Shown one piece after another: positions 6,784-14,919 of a stretch of DNA of 18,023 nucleotides. Position 1 is the first letter of the stretch. The number at the start of each line of letters is the position of its first letter. The position numbers and the translations under genes were made by a program. The stretch is taken from assembly GCA_964482605.1 (NCBI GenBank), contig CAYZYS010000040.1, positions 1 through 18,023 of the forward strand, read 5' to 3'. This stretch comes from Bacteroides_F sp964482605 (GTDB taxonomy: Bacteria > Bacillota > Clostridia > Lachnospirales > Lachnospiraceae). The notes under the pieces are model-generated. The model had not been told where the DNA came from, searched no databases, and worked only from the letters and a program-made list of their open reading frames with translations.

Positions 6784-7989
6784 ATGGCTGAATACACGGT
6801 AGCACAGGTTAATACCTACATCAAGAACATGTTCAGGCAGGATTTTGTCCTTAACAGGGTTTCCGTCAAGGGCGAGGTGTCCAACTGTAAATACCACACA
6901 TCAGGACATGTTTACTTCACGCTGAAGGATTCCACGGGAACCCTTGCGTGTGTGCTGTTTGCGGGCAATGCGAGGTCTGTCGGCTTCCGCCTTGAGAACG
7001 GCATGCAGGTGGTGGCGGACGGAAGGGTTGATGTGTATGAGAGGGACGGGCGTTACCAGCTTTATGTCACATCGGTAAGGCAGGATGGGCTTGGCAGCCT
7101 GTACATCAGGTATGAGAAGCTTAAGACGGAGCTTGAGGAGATGGGCATGTTTGCCCGTGAATACAAAAAGCCGGTTCCAAGGTATGCCTCCAGGGTTGGC
7201 ATCGTGACGGCATCAACGGGTGCCGCCATACAGGACATAATCAACATATCGTCAAGGCGTAATCCTTACGTGCAGTTGATTTTGTACCCTGCGCAGGTTC
7301 AGGGTGACGGGGCGGCTGCCACCATAGTGAGTGGAATACGTGCGCTTGATTCGCTTGGGGTTGATGTCATCATAGTGGGTCGTGGCGGCGGCTCAATCGA
7401 GGATTTGTGGGCGTTTAACGAGGAATCGGTTGCAAGGGCGATATTTGACTGTGGGACACCGGTGATATCGGCGGTGGGTCATGAGACTGATTTTACCATT
7501 GCTGACTTTGTGGCGGATTTGCGTGCCCCAACACCTTCGGCTGCGGCTGAGCTTGCAGTTGCTGACATAAGGGAGCTTGACGCCGCGCTGCTTGGATACG
7601 AAAGGCAGCTTTCCGACAGGCTTTCAGGCAGGGTGGAGGCCTTGAGGTCACGGCTTGGCAACCTTAAGCTTAGGCTGGATTACCAAAGCCCAAGGGCAAG
7701 GGTTGACGCAAGGCGGCAGCAGGCGCTTGACTATGAGGACAGGCTTTCCCGTGTCATGGGGGAGGTTCTTTTGGGCTACAGGCACAGGCTTGCACTGTAC
7801 GGGGAACGGCTTAACGGGCTATCCCCATTGAAGGCAATGGCGGCGGGGTATTCCTACGTGGAGACGGCGGGACATCCGGTTCATGGAGTGGGTGATGTCC
7901 AGGTGGGTGAAGCCATCCGTGTGACGCTCAGGGATGGAAGCCTTACTGCAACCGTTACGGAAAAAGGAGATGGAGAGAGGTATGGCTGA
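6784..7989 (+). CDS. xseA: Exodeoxyribonuclease VII large subunit
   Basis: Catalytic subunit of exonuclease VII, which degrades single-stranded DNA from both ends. The 401 residues comprise an N-terminal OB-fold (about 1-95, YTVAQVNTYIKNMF...VSVKGEVSNCKYHTSGHVYFTLKD) and the catalytic core with GRGGGSIEDLWAFNEE (from residue 199), PVISAVGHETDFTIADFVADLRAPTPSAAAE, then a coiled coil and the C-terminal SPLKAMAAGYSYV motif. It is somewhat shorter than the E. coli protein, mainly in the coiled-coil part. The stop overlaps the xseB start by one base (TGATG), so the two subunits are translationally coupled. Confidence 0.97.
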   Translation: MAEYTVAQVNTYIKNMFRQDFVLNRVSVKGEVSNCKYHTSGHVYFTLKDSTGTLACVLFAGNARSVGFRLENGMQVVADGRVDVYERDGRYQLYVTSVRQDGLGSLYIRYEKLKTELEEMGMFAREYKKPVPRYASRVGIVTASTGAAIQDIINISSRRNPYVQLILYPAQVQGDGAAATIVSGIRALDSLGVDVIIVGRGGGSIEDLWAFNEESVARAIFDCGTPVISAVGHETDFTIADFVADLRAPTPSAAAELAVADIRELDAALLGYERQLSDRLSGRVEALRSRLGNLKLRLDYQSPRARVDARRQQALDYEDRLSRVMGEVLLGYRHRLALYGERLNGLSPLKAMAAGYSYVETAGHPVHGVGDVQVGEAIRVTLRDGSLTATVTEKGDGERYG

Positions 7990-8183
7990 TGGCTAAAGTG
8001 TCGATAGAGGAAGCATTTGCGCAGCTTGATGCAATCCTTGGTCAGCTTGAGGGCGGTGAGCTGTCGCTGGATGATTCACTTGCCAGGTACAATGAGGGCG
8101 TCAAGCTCATCAAGGCGTGTAACCAGCAGCTTGACAGGGTTGAGAAGCAGATAAGGATTTTGGATACCAATGAGGAAGAATGA
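7989..8183 (+). CDS. xseB: Exodeoxyribonuclease VII small subunit
   Basis: Small regulatory subunit of exonuclease VII; several copies bind the coiled coil of XseA. The 64 residues show the family pattern SIEEAFAQLDAILGQLEGGELSLDDSLARYNEGVKLIKACNQQLDRVEKQI. The start overlaps the xseA stop by one base, as is common for this gene pair. Confidence 0.96.
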   Translation: MAKVSIEEAFAQLDAILGQLEGGELSLDDSLARYNEGVKLIKACNQQLDRVEKQIRILDTNEEE

Positions 8184-8219
8184 AGCCGTGATTAAGGGTC
8201 ATGGTTTTGTGTGCTGGGA

Positions 8220-8238
8220 AGGTAAAGTTTTTTTACCT
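8220..8238 (+). other. Hairpin just upstream of the ispA ribosome site
   Basis: AGGTAAA (8220-8226) and TTTACCT (8232-8238) form a perfect 7-bp stem with a 5-base loop. It ends 6 bases before the GAGGGA ribosome site of ispA (8245-8250). The 5' half and T-tract repeat the 6308-6322 motif upstream of nusB. It could be a weak terminator/attenuator or an RNA-processing or translation control element; nothing in the sequence decides between them. Confidence 0.45.
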
Positions 8239-8254
8239 GGAAATGAGGGATATT

Positions 8255-9148
8255 ATGGATTTTAAGGAAGAACTGGATGCAAAGGTAGTTAAGATCAACA
8301 ACATAATCAATGATTATCTCCCGCAGGAGGACACAATGGCGGCAACCGTTGAGAAGGCGATGAATTACAGCATTCTTGCGGGTGGCAAGAGGATAAGGCC
8401 GCTTATAATGTGGGAGACCTATAAGATGTTCGGAGGCCAGGATGTGCTCATTGAGCCGTTTATGGCTGCGCTGGAGATGATTCACACATATTCACTGGTG
8501 CATGATGACCTTCCGGCAATGGACAATGACAAGACCAGGAGGGGAAAGCCCACAACCCATGTGAAGTTTGGGGAGGACATTGGGATTCTTGCGGGCGACG
8601 CACTGCTTAACTATGCATATGAGACCATGCTTTTTTCGCTTGCGTTCTGTGAGCCGAGTGGAAAGGCGCTTAATGGTGTCAGGGCAGCATCCTACATTGC
8701 CCACGAATCCGGCGTTTACGGTATGGTTGGTGGACAGACCGTGGATGTGGAGATGACGGGCAAGCCGCTTAACGAGGAACAGCTTGACTTCATATTCCAG
8801 CTAAAGACAGGTGCGCTGATTGATGCCGCATTTGCCTCAGGGGGGATTCTTGCAGGAGTTGATGAGGAAACCATATTTGAGCTGTCCGTGATTGGAAAGC
8901 TGGTGGGGATAGCGTTCCAGATTCAGGATGACATATTGGACGTAATAGGCTCGGTTGATGAGCTGGGAAAGCCGGTGTTAAGCGACGAGAAGAACAAAAA
9001 GACCACATACGTGACAATGTATGGGCTTGACAAGGCACAGGCGGATGTTGAAAAGTATTCCCACATGGCGATTGAAAAGCTGAAGGGGCTTGGAGACAAC
9101 CAATTCCTGTGTGACCTTGTGGAATACCTGATTCACCGCAAAAATTGA
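8255..9148 (+). CDS. ispA: Farnesyl diphosphate synthase (polyprenyl synthetase)
   Basis: Condenses IPP with DMAPP and GPP to farnesyl diphosphate in isoprenoid synthesis. The 297 residues match bacterial FPP synthases. Visible motifs are LAGGKRIRPL (residues 41-50), the first Asp-rich motif DDLPAMD (84-90) followed by RRGKPTTH, GQ..D, and the second Asp-rich motif DDILD (225-229). ATG 8255 has GAGGGA four bases upstream. In-frame GTG/ATG codons upstream (from 8201) would put a hairpin inside the gene and are rejected. It sits directly before dxs, so two isoprenoid genes are adjacent. Confidence 0.96.
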   Translation: MDFKEELDAKVVKINNIINDYLPQEDTMAATVEKAMNYSILAGGKRIRPLIMWETYKMFGGQDVLIEPFMAALEMIHTYSLVHDDLPAMDNDKTRRGKPTTHVKFGEDIGILAGDALLNYAYETMLFSLAFCEPSGKALNGVRAASYIAHESGVYGMVGGQTVDVEMTGKPLNEEQLDFIFQLKTGALIDAAFASGGILAGVDEETIFELSVIGKLVGIAFQIQDDILDVIGSVDELGKPVLSDEKNKKTTYVTMYGLDKAQADVEKYSHMAIEKLKGLGDNQFLCDLVEYLIHRKN

Positions 9149-9151
9149 TGA

Positions 9152-9167
9152 GCCGGCGTGCGCCGGC
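9152..9167 (+). other. GC-rich palindrome between ispA and dxs
   Basis: GCCGGCG-TG-CGCCGGC is a perfect 7-bp inverted repeat (or GCCGGC with a 4-base GTGC loop). It begins 4 bases after the ispA stop and ends 4 bases before the AGGGG ribosome site of dxs (9171-9175). There is no T-tract, so it is not a standard terminator. It could tune dxs translation or bind a protein. Confidence 0.5.
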
Positions 9168-9181
9168 GGCAGGGGAATGAA

Positions 9182-11065
9182 ATGATTCTTGACAAGATAA
9201 ATAAGCCAAATGACATTAAGAAAATCAAGGCATCGGAATATGAGGCACTTGCTGGTGAGATACGCCAATTCCTGCTTGAGAACATAAGCAGGACGGGCGG
9301 ACACCTGGCATCAAACCTTGGTGTCGTGGAGCTGACGATGGCGCTCCACATTGTGTTTGACTTACCAAAGGACAAGCTTATATGGGACGTGGGACACCAG
9401 TCCTATACACATAAGCTTCTCACGGGGCGCAAGGACCAGTTTGGAAAGCTCAGGAAATATGGCGGAATGAGCGGGTTCCCCAAGAGGTGTGAAAGTGATT
9501 ATGACGCATTTGACACGGGGCACAGCTCAACCTCCATATCAGCGGGGCTTGGGTATGCCTACGCCAGGGAAATCCTCCATGAGGATTACCATGTGATATC
9601 GGTCATAGGGGATGGTGCCCTGACCGGCGGCATGGCGTATGAGGCGCTGAACAATGCGGCAGCCCTTAAAAAGAATTTCATAATTGTTCTCAATGACAAT
9701 ACAATGTCCATATCCAATAACATAGGCGGAGTGTCGAGGATTCTTGCGGATGTGCGTTCGTCATACTCCTACTTTGACTTCAAGGAGGATGTCAAGCACA
9801 CGCTGTACAAGCTTCCCAACGGCAAGGAAATGGTGGACAGGATTGCCAGGACCAAGAGCAGTTTCAAGCAGTTCATTGTACCGGGACAGTTTTTCGAGGA
9901 CCTCGGAATACAATACCTGGGTCCCATTAACGGCCACGACATTAATAAACTCATAAAGATATTCAACATAGCCAAGAGGATTGACCAGCCAGTGCTTGTG
10001 CATGTGGTGACGCAAAAGGGGCACGGCTATGGCCCTGCCGAGAAGAACCCAAGCAGGTTCCATGGCGTGGGTCCATTTGACCTTAAGACGGGGAAGCCGC
10101 TTGAGGCGGGGAAGCAGGAAAGCTATTCATCGGTGTTTTCCAGTGAGATATGCCAGCTTGCAAAGGCTGATGAGTCAATAGTTGCAATAACCGCCGCCAT
10201 GTCGGACGGAACCGGGCTTGGCAAGTTTTCCAAGTGGTTTCCGGACAGGTTTTTTGACGTGGGCATAGCGGAGGAGCATGCGGTCACATTTGCGGCAGGG
10301 CTTGCGGCGGGCGGGCTTAAGCCTGTGTTTGCCGTGTATTCTTCATTTTTGCAGAGGGCATTTGACCAGATACTCCATGATGTGTGCATACAGCAGCTCC
10401 ATGTGGTGTTTGCCGTGGACAGGGCAGGGCTTGTGGGAAGTGACGGTGAGACGCACCAGGGAATATTTGACCTGTCATTTTTGTCATCAATTCCAAACAT
10501 GACGGTGATTGCGCCGAAGAATGGCTGGGAGCTTAGGGCGGCATTGAGGTTTGCCCTTGAGGACTACTATGGCCCTGTGGCAATAAGATACCCAAGGGGT
10601 GCGGCGTACACGGGACTTTCGGATAAGGTGCAGCCATTTGAGCTGGGGCGTTCAGAGGTAATCAGCAGGGGATGTGACATATGCATAATTGCAGTTGGCA
10701 ACATGGTGCCGACGGCAGTAACCCTTGCTTCCAGGCTGAGTGAATACAACCTGGAGCCAACCATTGTGAATGCAAGGTTCATAAAGCCGCTTGACTGTGA
10801 AATGGTGAGGGAAATGGCGTCAAGCCACAGGCTCCTTGTGACCATGGAGGAAAATGTGCTGAGGGGCGGTTATGGAATGGCGGTATGCCAGCTTCTTGAG
10901 GATGAGGGATTGAAAATCACGTGCCTTAACATTGCACTTCCTGATGATTACATTGAGCATGGCAATGTTGACATATTGAGGCATGAGGCAGGCATAGATG
11001 CGGAGACTGTATTTGAGGAGATAATGCAGGCGTGGTACCAGGTATGCCATGGAGGTAAGGATTGA
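9182..11065 (+). CDS. dxs: 1-deoxy-D-xylulose-5-phosphate synthase
   Basis: Thiamine diphosphate enzyme that joins pyruvate and glyceraldehyde 3-phosphate, the first step of the MEP isoprenoid pathway. The 627 residues are of normal length. Visible features: SRTGGHLASNLGVVELT near the N-terminus, GHQSYTHKLLTGR, the ThDP-binding GDGALTGGMAYEALNN (D144), the catalytic-site DVGIAEEHAVTFAAGLA (E364) and the C-terminal transketolase domain ending with ALPDDYIEHG. ATG 9182 is preceded by AGGGG at 9171-9175, so the in-frame upstream codons from 9158 that run through the palindrome are unlikely to be coding. Confidence 0.97.
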   Translation: MILDKINKPNDIKKIKASEYEALAGEIRQFLLENISRTGGHLASNLGVVELTMALHIVFDLPKDKLIWDVGHQSYTHKLLTGRKDQFGKLRKYGGMSGFPKRCESDYDAFDTGHSSTSISAGLGYAYAREILHEDYHVISVIGDGALTGGMAYEALNNAAALKKNFIIVLNDNTMSISNNIGGVSRILADVRSSYSYFDFKEDVKHTLYKLPNGKEMVDRIARTKSSFKQFIVPGQFFEDLGIQYLGPINGHDINKLIKIFNIAKRIDQPVLVHVVTQKGHGYGPAEKNPSRFHGVGPFDLKTGKPLEAGKQESYSSVFSSEICQLAKADESIVAITAAMSDGTGLGKFSKWFPDRFFDVGIAEEHAVTFAAGLAAGGLKPVFAVYSSFLQRAFDQILHDVCIQQLHVVFAVDRAGLVGSDGETHQGIFDLSFLSSIPNMTVIAPKNGWELRAALRFALEDYYGPVAIRYPRGAAYTGLSDKVQPFELGRSEVISRGCDICIIAVGNMVPTAVTLASRLSEYNLEPTIVNARFIKPLDCEMVREMASSHRLLVTMEENVLRGGYGMAVCQLLEDEGLKITCLNIALPDDYIEHGNVDILRHEAGIDAETVFEEIMQAWYQVCHGGKD

Positions 11066-11877
11066 AGGAGCGTTTGGACGTATTGATGGTAAATGGCGGC
11101 TTTGCCGAGACGAGAAGCAAGGCGCAGGCAATCATCATGTCGGGGATAGTGTATGTGGATGGCTGCAAGGAGGACAAGTGCGGCCAGAAATTCGACGAAA
11201 CCGCACAGATAGAGGTGCGCGGCTCAACCCTTAAGTATGTGAGCAGGGGAGGACTGAAGCTTGAAAAGGCAATGAACTGCTTTGATGTTGACCTTGTTGG
11301 GAAGGTGTGCATGGATGTTGGCTCGTCAACGGGCGGCTTCACCGACTGCATGCTCATGAATGGGGCTGTCAGGGTGTACTCGGTTGATGTTGGCACTGGG
11401 CAGCTTGCATGGAAGCTTCGGCAGGATGAGCGTGTGGTTGTCATGGAAAAGACCAACATTCGGTATGTGACGCCTGATGACATACAGGACAGGATTGATT
11501 TTGCAAGCATAGATGTCTCCTTCATATCACTTACAAAGGTACTTGAGCCGGTGAAGCGGCTGCTTGTTGATGACGGGCAGGTTGTGGCGCTCATAAAGCC
11601 ACAGTTTGAGGCAGGTAGGGAGCAGGTAGGAAAGCATGGGGTCGTCAGGGACAAGGCGGTGCATGCACAGGTGATTGAAAAGGTGCTTGAATATGCGGGA
11701 ACCCTTGATTACCAGGTGCTCAACCTCGAATATTCCCCTGTCAGGGGACCGGAGGGCAACATAGAATACCTTGTACACTTTGGAAAGCATTTGACGCACG
11801 ATTATGAGGATGCGGGTGTGGACGTGGAGGCTGTGGTGGAGGCTGCACATGAAGAACTTTTACATCATAACCAATGA
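11062..11877 (+). CDS. tlyA: TlyA-family rRNA 2'-O-methyltransferase (hemolysin-A-like)
   Basis: S4 domain at residues 2-60 (ERLDVLMVNGGFAETRSKAQAIIMSGIVYVDG) followed by an FtsJ-type SAM domain with DVGSSTGGF at 85-93. TlyA proteins methylate ribosomal RNA cytidines; the name 'hemolysin' is historical. The start is TTG 11062, which overlaps the dxs stop, with GGAGG at 11051-11055 ideally spaced; no better in-frame ATG exists near the conserved N-terminus. It is 271 residues, the normal size, and known in B. subtilis as yqxC in the same gene cluster. The 3' end overlaps nadK by 29 bases. Confidence 0.93.
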   Translation: MKERLDVLMVNGGFAETRSKAQAIIMSGIVYVDGCKEDKCGQKFDETAQIEVRGSTLKYVSRGGLKLEKAMNCFDVDLVGKVCMDVGSSTGGFTDCMLMNGAVRVYSVDVGTGQLAWKLRQDERVVVMEKTNIRYVTPDDIQDRIDFASIDVSFISLTKVLEPVKRLLVDDGQVVALIKPQFEAGREQVGKHGVVRDKAVHAQVIEKVLEYAGTLDYQVLNLEYSPVRGPEGNIEYLVHFGKHLTHDYEDAGVDVEAVVEAAHEELLHHNQ

Positions 11878-12706
11878 ATTGAAGGACCCGAAGCTGGCGT
11901 TCACAAAGGAAATCAGGGATTTTCTGGTGAACCTTGGGATGAGGTGCGATTACCAGGAGCTTGGGCGCGACATGGACGGAACGGGGTACAGGTATACCGA
12001 TGCTGATGCAATTCCCGCTGACGTGGAGTGCGTGATAGTCCTTGGCGGCGACGGCACAATCATACAGGCGGCAAGAGACACATATAAAAGGGGAATACCG
12101 ATGCTTGGCGTCAATATGGGGCATCTGGGGTTCCTTACTGACGTGGAGAAGGATGATTTGTACGCCACGCTGGCATTGGTAATCCGCGGGGAATACAGGC
12201 TGGATTCCAGGATGATGCTTAAGGGAAGCGTGTACCGCAACGGACAGGTGGTGTATGAAAGCACGGCACTCAACGACATAACCATCAGCAGGAGCGGAAG
12301 CCTGAGGGTTATTGATTTTGACGTATATGTCAATGATGAATATTTGAGCTCGTATTCGGCGGACGGTGTCATTGTTGCCACGGCAACAGGCTCAACGGCA
12401 TACAGCCTTTCGGCGGGGGGACCCATTGTCCAGCCAAATGCGGAGATAATGATGATAACACCCATATGCCCGCACTCATTTAACGGAAGGAGCATTGTGC
12501 TTGGCTCTGACAACACGATTGCCATTGAGATGAGCGACACACGCGGCTATGCGGAGGAGAGGGCGGTGTCCTTTGACGGTGTTTCCTGCAGTGTGGTGAC
12601 GGGTGACAGGGTCGTGATAACGAGGCTTGATGAGACGGTAAGGCTTGTAAAGACTAGCAAGCGAAGCTTCCTTCAGATACTTGGGAGGAAGATGAACAAC
12701 CAGTAG
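11849..12706 (+). CDS. nadK: NAD kinase
   Basis: Phosphorylates NAD to NADP. The 285-residue protein shows the catalytic GGDGT (66-70), NMGHLGFLTDVE, the LND motif and the glycine-rich DGVIVATATGSTAYSLSAGGPIV, where the family usually reads TPTGSTAYS; here alanine replaces the proline. ATG 11849 lies inside the tlyA 3' end and has GGAGG at 11838-11842 with a 6-base spacer, so the in-frame codons from 11804 are unneeded. Placement between tlyA and argR is common in Clostridia. Confidence 0.96.
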   Translation: MKNFYIITNELKDPKLAFTKEIRDFLVNLGMRCDYQELGRDMDGTGYRYTDADAIPADVECVIVLGGDGTIIQAARDTYKRGIPMLGVNMGHLGFLTDVEKDDLYATLALVIRGEYRLDSRMMLKGSVYRNGQVVYESTALNDITISRSGSLRVIDFDVYVNDEYLSSYSADGVIVATATGSTAYSLSAGGPIVQPNAEIMMITPICPHSFNGRSIVLGSDNTIAIEMSDTRGYAEERAVSFDGVSCSVVTGDRVVITRLDETVRLVKTSKRSFLQILGRKMNNQ

Positions 12707-12745
12707 TGTGCAGGTAAGGGCAACGGCTGGTGGAATGGGGTTGGC

Positions 12746-13195
12746 ATGAAGGAAGAACGTCATCAGAAGATATTGGAGCTTGTGGGCAGTGAGAGGATTG
12801 CCACACAGGAGGAGCTGGCAGGACGGCTGAACCAGCTTGGGTTCAAGGTGACACAGGCAACCGTGTCAAGGGACATAAGGCAGCTTAGGCTCAACAAGGT
12901 TCCTGACAGTGACGGAGGACAGTGCTATGCCGCACCCGTGGACGTGGATGATGGCCAGAAGGAGCGCTTCCTTCGGGTGTTGAAGGAGGGCTTCATATCC
13001 ATGGACATGGCGCAGAACATACTTGTGGTAAAGACCGTTCCCGGCATGGCGATGGCTGTGGCGGCTGCGCTTGATTCCATGGAGTGGAACGAGATTGTGG
13101 GCTGCATAGCGGGCGACGATACCATCATGTGTGCGGTGAGGACGGTCAATGACACTTACAGGGTGATGGATAAAATCAGGAGAATTGCCAAATAG
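12746..13195 (+). CDS. argR: Arginine repressor ArgR
   Basis: Hexameric arginine-responsive regulator of arginine metabolism. The 149 residues comprise an N-terminal winged helix with the ATVSRDIRQLRLNK recognition signature and a C-terminal arginine-binding, oligomerisation domain with SMDMAQNILVVKTVPGMAMAVAAALD and GCIAGDDTIMCAVR. It lies 39 bases after nadK; I saw no ARG-box-like palindrome in that gap. Its place before recN is conserved in Firmicutes. Confidence 0.96.
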   Translation: MKEERHQKILELVGSERIATQEELAGRLNQLGFKVTQATVSRDIRQLRLNKVPDSDGGQCYAAPVDVDDGQKERFLRVLKEGFISMDMAQNILVVKTVPGMAMAVAAALDSMEWNEIVGCIAGDDTIMCAVRTVNDTYRVMDKIRRIAK

Positions 13196-13218
13196 TATAG
13201 ATGATTGGAGGAAATGCT

Positions 13219-14892
13219 TTGCTTCTTAACATTCACGTGAGGAATATGGCACTCATTCAGGAGGCTGACATAGAGCTTGGACCAGGGCTTACGGTGATGT
13301 CCGGTGAAACTGGTGCCGGAAAGTCAATAATAATCGGTTCCGTGAATGCGGCACTTGGGGGCAGGACATCTGCTGACATAATCAGGAAGGGCGCCGAGTA
13401 TGCCCTTGTGGAGCTGACCTTCCAGGTGGAAAATGAGGCAACCCTTGACAGGCTCAGGTCACTTGAGGTAGGCGAGCTGGAGGACGGGATTGTCCTTGTG
13501 TCAAGGAAGATAATGCCGACAAGGAGTGTGGTGAAGGTCAACGGGGAGACGGTGACACTTGCCAACATGAGGAAGATAGCGTCGCTGCTGATAGACATCC
13601 ACGGGCAGAATGAGCATCAGTCGCTGCTCTATGAGGAACGCCACATGGAGCTGCTTGACAGGTTCTTGTCGCTGGATGACCTTAAGGCAAAGGATGAGCT
13701 TGCAAAAGAGTACGGGCGTCTTAAGGAACTGGAAAAACGCCTTGCAGCCCTCGACATGGATGATGAGGAGAAAAGAAGCCGTGTGTCATACCTTGAGTAC
13801 CAGGTTGGCGAGATTGACGCAGCAGGTCTTAAGGCGGGTGAGGATGAGGAGCTTGAGCACAGGTTTACCAGGATGAACAATTCCCAGAGAATCCTTGAGG
13901 GGCTGTATGAGGTGCAGGGGCTCATGTCCGAGGGAAGCGGGGACACCGTCACCTCACACATGGGCAGGGCAATCCGCATTCTCGGCGCAATCGAGGGGCT
14001 TGATTCGGGGCTGGGGGAGCTTGCGGGACAGCTTAGGGAGGTGGATTCCCTTGTCAATGATTTTTCGGGTGAGCTCTCGGCATATGTGCAGTCCATGGAT
14101 TTTGATGATGGGGAATATGACAGGACGGGGCAGCGCCTTGATGAGATTAACACACTGAAGGCAAAGTATGGGAAAACCATTGAGGGCATACTTGCGGGCA
14201 GGGATGAAAAGGCTGCTGAGCTTGATGCACTTCGCAGGCTTGACGAGGAAAGGGATGAGGTGTCAAGGCAGGTTTTGGAAGCAAGGGACAGTGTGCTTTC
14301 ACTGTGCCGGAGGCTTACCGATGCCAGAAGGGCTGCGGGTGACACTCTTGCAGGTGCCGTGAGGCAGTCACTTGGGGAGCTTAATTTCCTGGATTCAAGA
14401 TTTGAGGTGTCAATAACCCCAAGGGAGGGCTTTGACGCCAACGGACAGGACAGGGTGAGCTTTCTCATTGCGACCAATCCGGGCGAGGATTTAAAGCCGC
14501 TTGCAAGGATTGCATCAGGGGGCGAAATGTCCAGGATAATGCTTGCAATCAAGGCGGCGCTTGCAGGAAAGGATGAGATACAAACCCTGATATTTGATGA
14601 GATAGACACTGGGATAAGCGGAAAGACCGCAAGCATGGTTGCAAGGAAGATGCATTCCATAGCGGATTCACACCAGATATTGTGCATAACGCATCTTCCG
14701 CAGATAGCCGCTGCTGCTGATTCACATTTCCTCATAAGGAAGGACGTGGACGGGGGAAAGACCGTCACGACAATACGCAGGCTAGATGAGGCTGAGGGCA
14801 TATTTGAGCTTGCGAGGCTGCTGGGCGGCGACACCATACAGGAGGCGGCGGTTGCCAACGCAAGGGAAATGAGGGCATCCATGAGAAAATGA
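13219..14892 (+). CDS. recN: DNA repair protein RecN
   Basis: SMC-like ATPase in double-strand break repair. Walker A is GETGAGKS (residues 29-36), the ABC signature is ASGGEMSR (432-439), Walker B is LIFDEIDTGISG (D460, E461), and a long coiled coil lies between them. I chose TTG 13219 because GGAGG at 13207-13211 is correctly spaced and the protein then begins MLLNIHVRNMALI, which aligns with the family N-terminus (MLAELSIKNFAII type). ATG 13201 would place the ribosome site inside the gene. It has 557 residues, the normal size. It is convergent with spoIVB. Confidence 0.96.
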   Translation: MLLNIHVRNMALIQEADIELGPGLTVMSGETGAGKSIIIGSVNAALGGRTSADIIRKGAEYALVELTFQVENEATLDRLRSLEVGELEDGIVLVSRKIMPTRSVVKVNGETVTLANMRKIASLLIDIHGQNEHQSLLYEERHMELLDRFLSLDDLKAKDELAKEYGRLKELEKRLAALDMDDEEKRSRVSYLEYQVGEIDAAGLKAGEDEELEHRFTRMNNSQRILEGLYEVQGLMSEGSGDTVTSHMGRAIRILGAIEGLDSGLGELAGQLREVDSLVNDFSGELSAYVQSMDFDDGEYDRTGQRLDEINTLKAKYGKTIEGILAGRDEKAAELDALRRLDEERDEVSRQVLEARDSVLSLCRRLTDARRAAGDTLAGAVRQSLGELNFLDSRFEVSITPREGFDANGQDRVSFLIATNPGEDLKPLARIASGGEMSRIMLAIKAALAGKDEIQTLIFDEIDTGISGKTASMVARKMHSIADSHQILCITHLPQIAAAADSHFLIRKDVDGGKTVTTIRRLDEAEGIFELARLLGGDTIQEAAVANAREMRASMRK

Positions 14893-14919
14893 TGTCCTGC
14901 CCTTCCCTGTTCAAGCCTG

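Noticed and set aside
8201..8254. Upstream in-frame start for ispA
   Set aside because: It would translate through the hairpin and T-tract at 8220-8238, while ATG 8255 has its own GAGGGA and gives the normal length.
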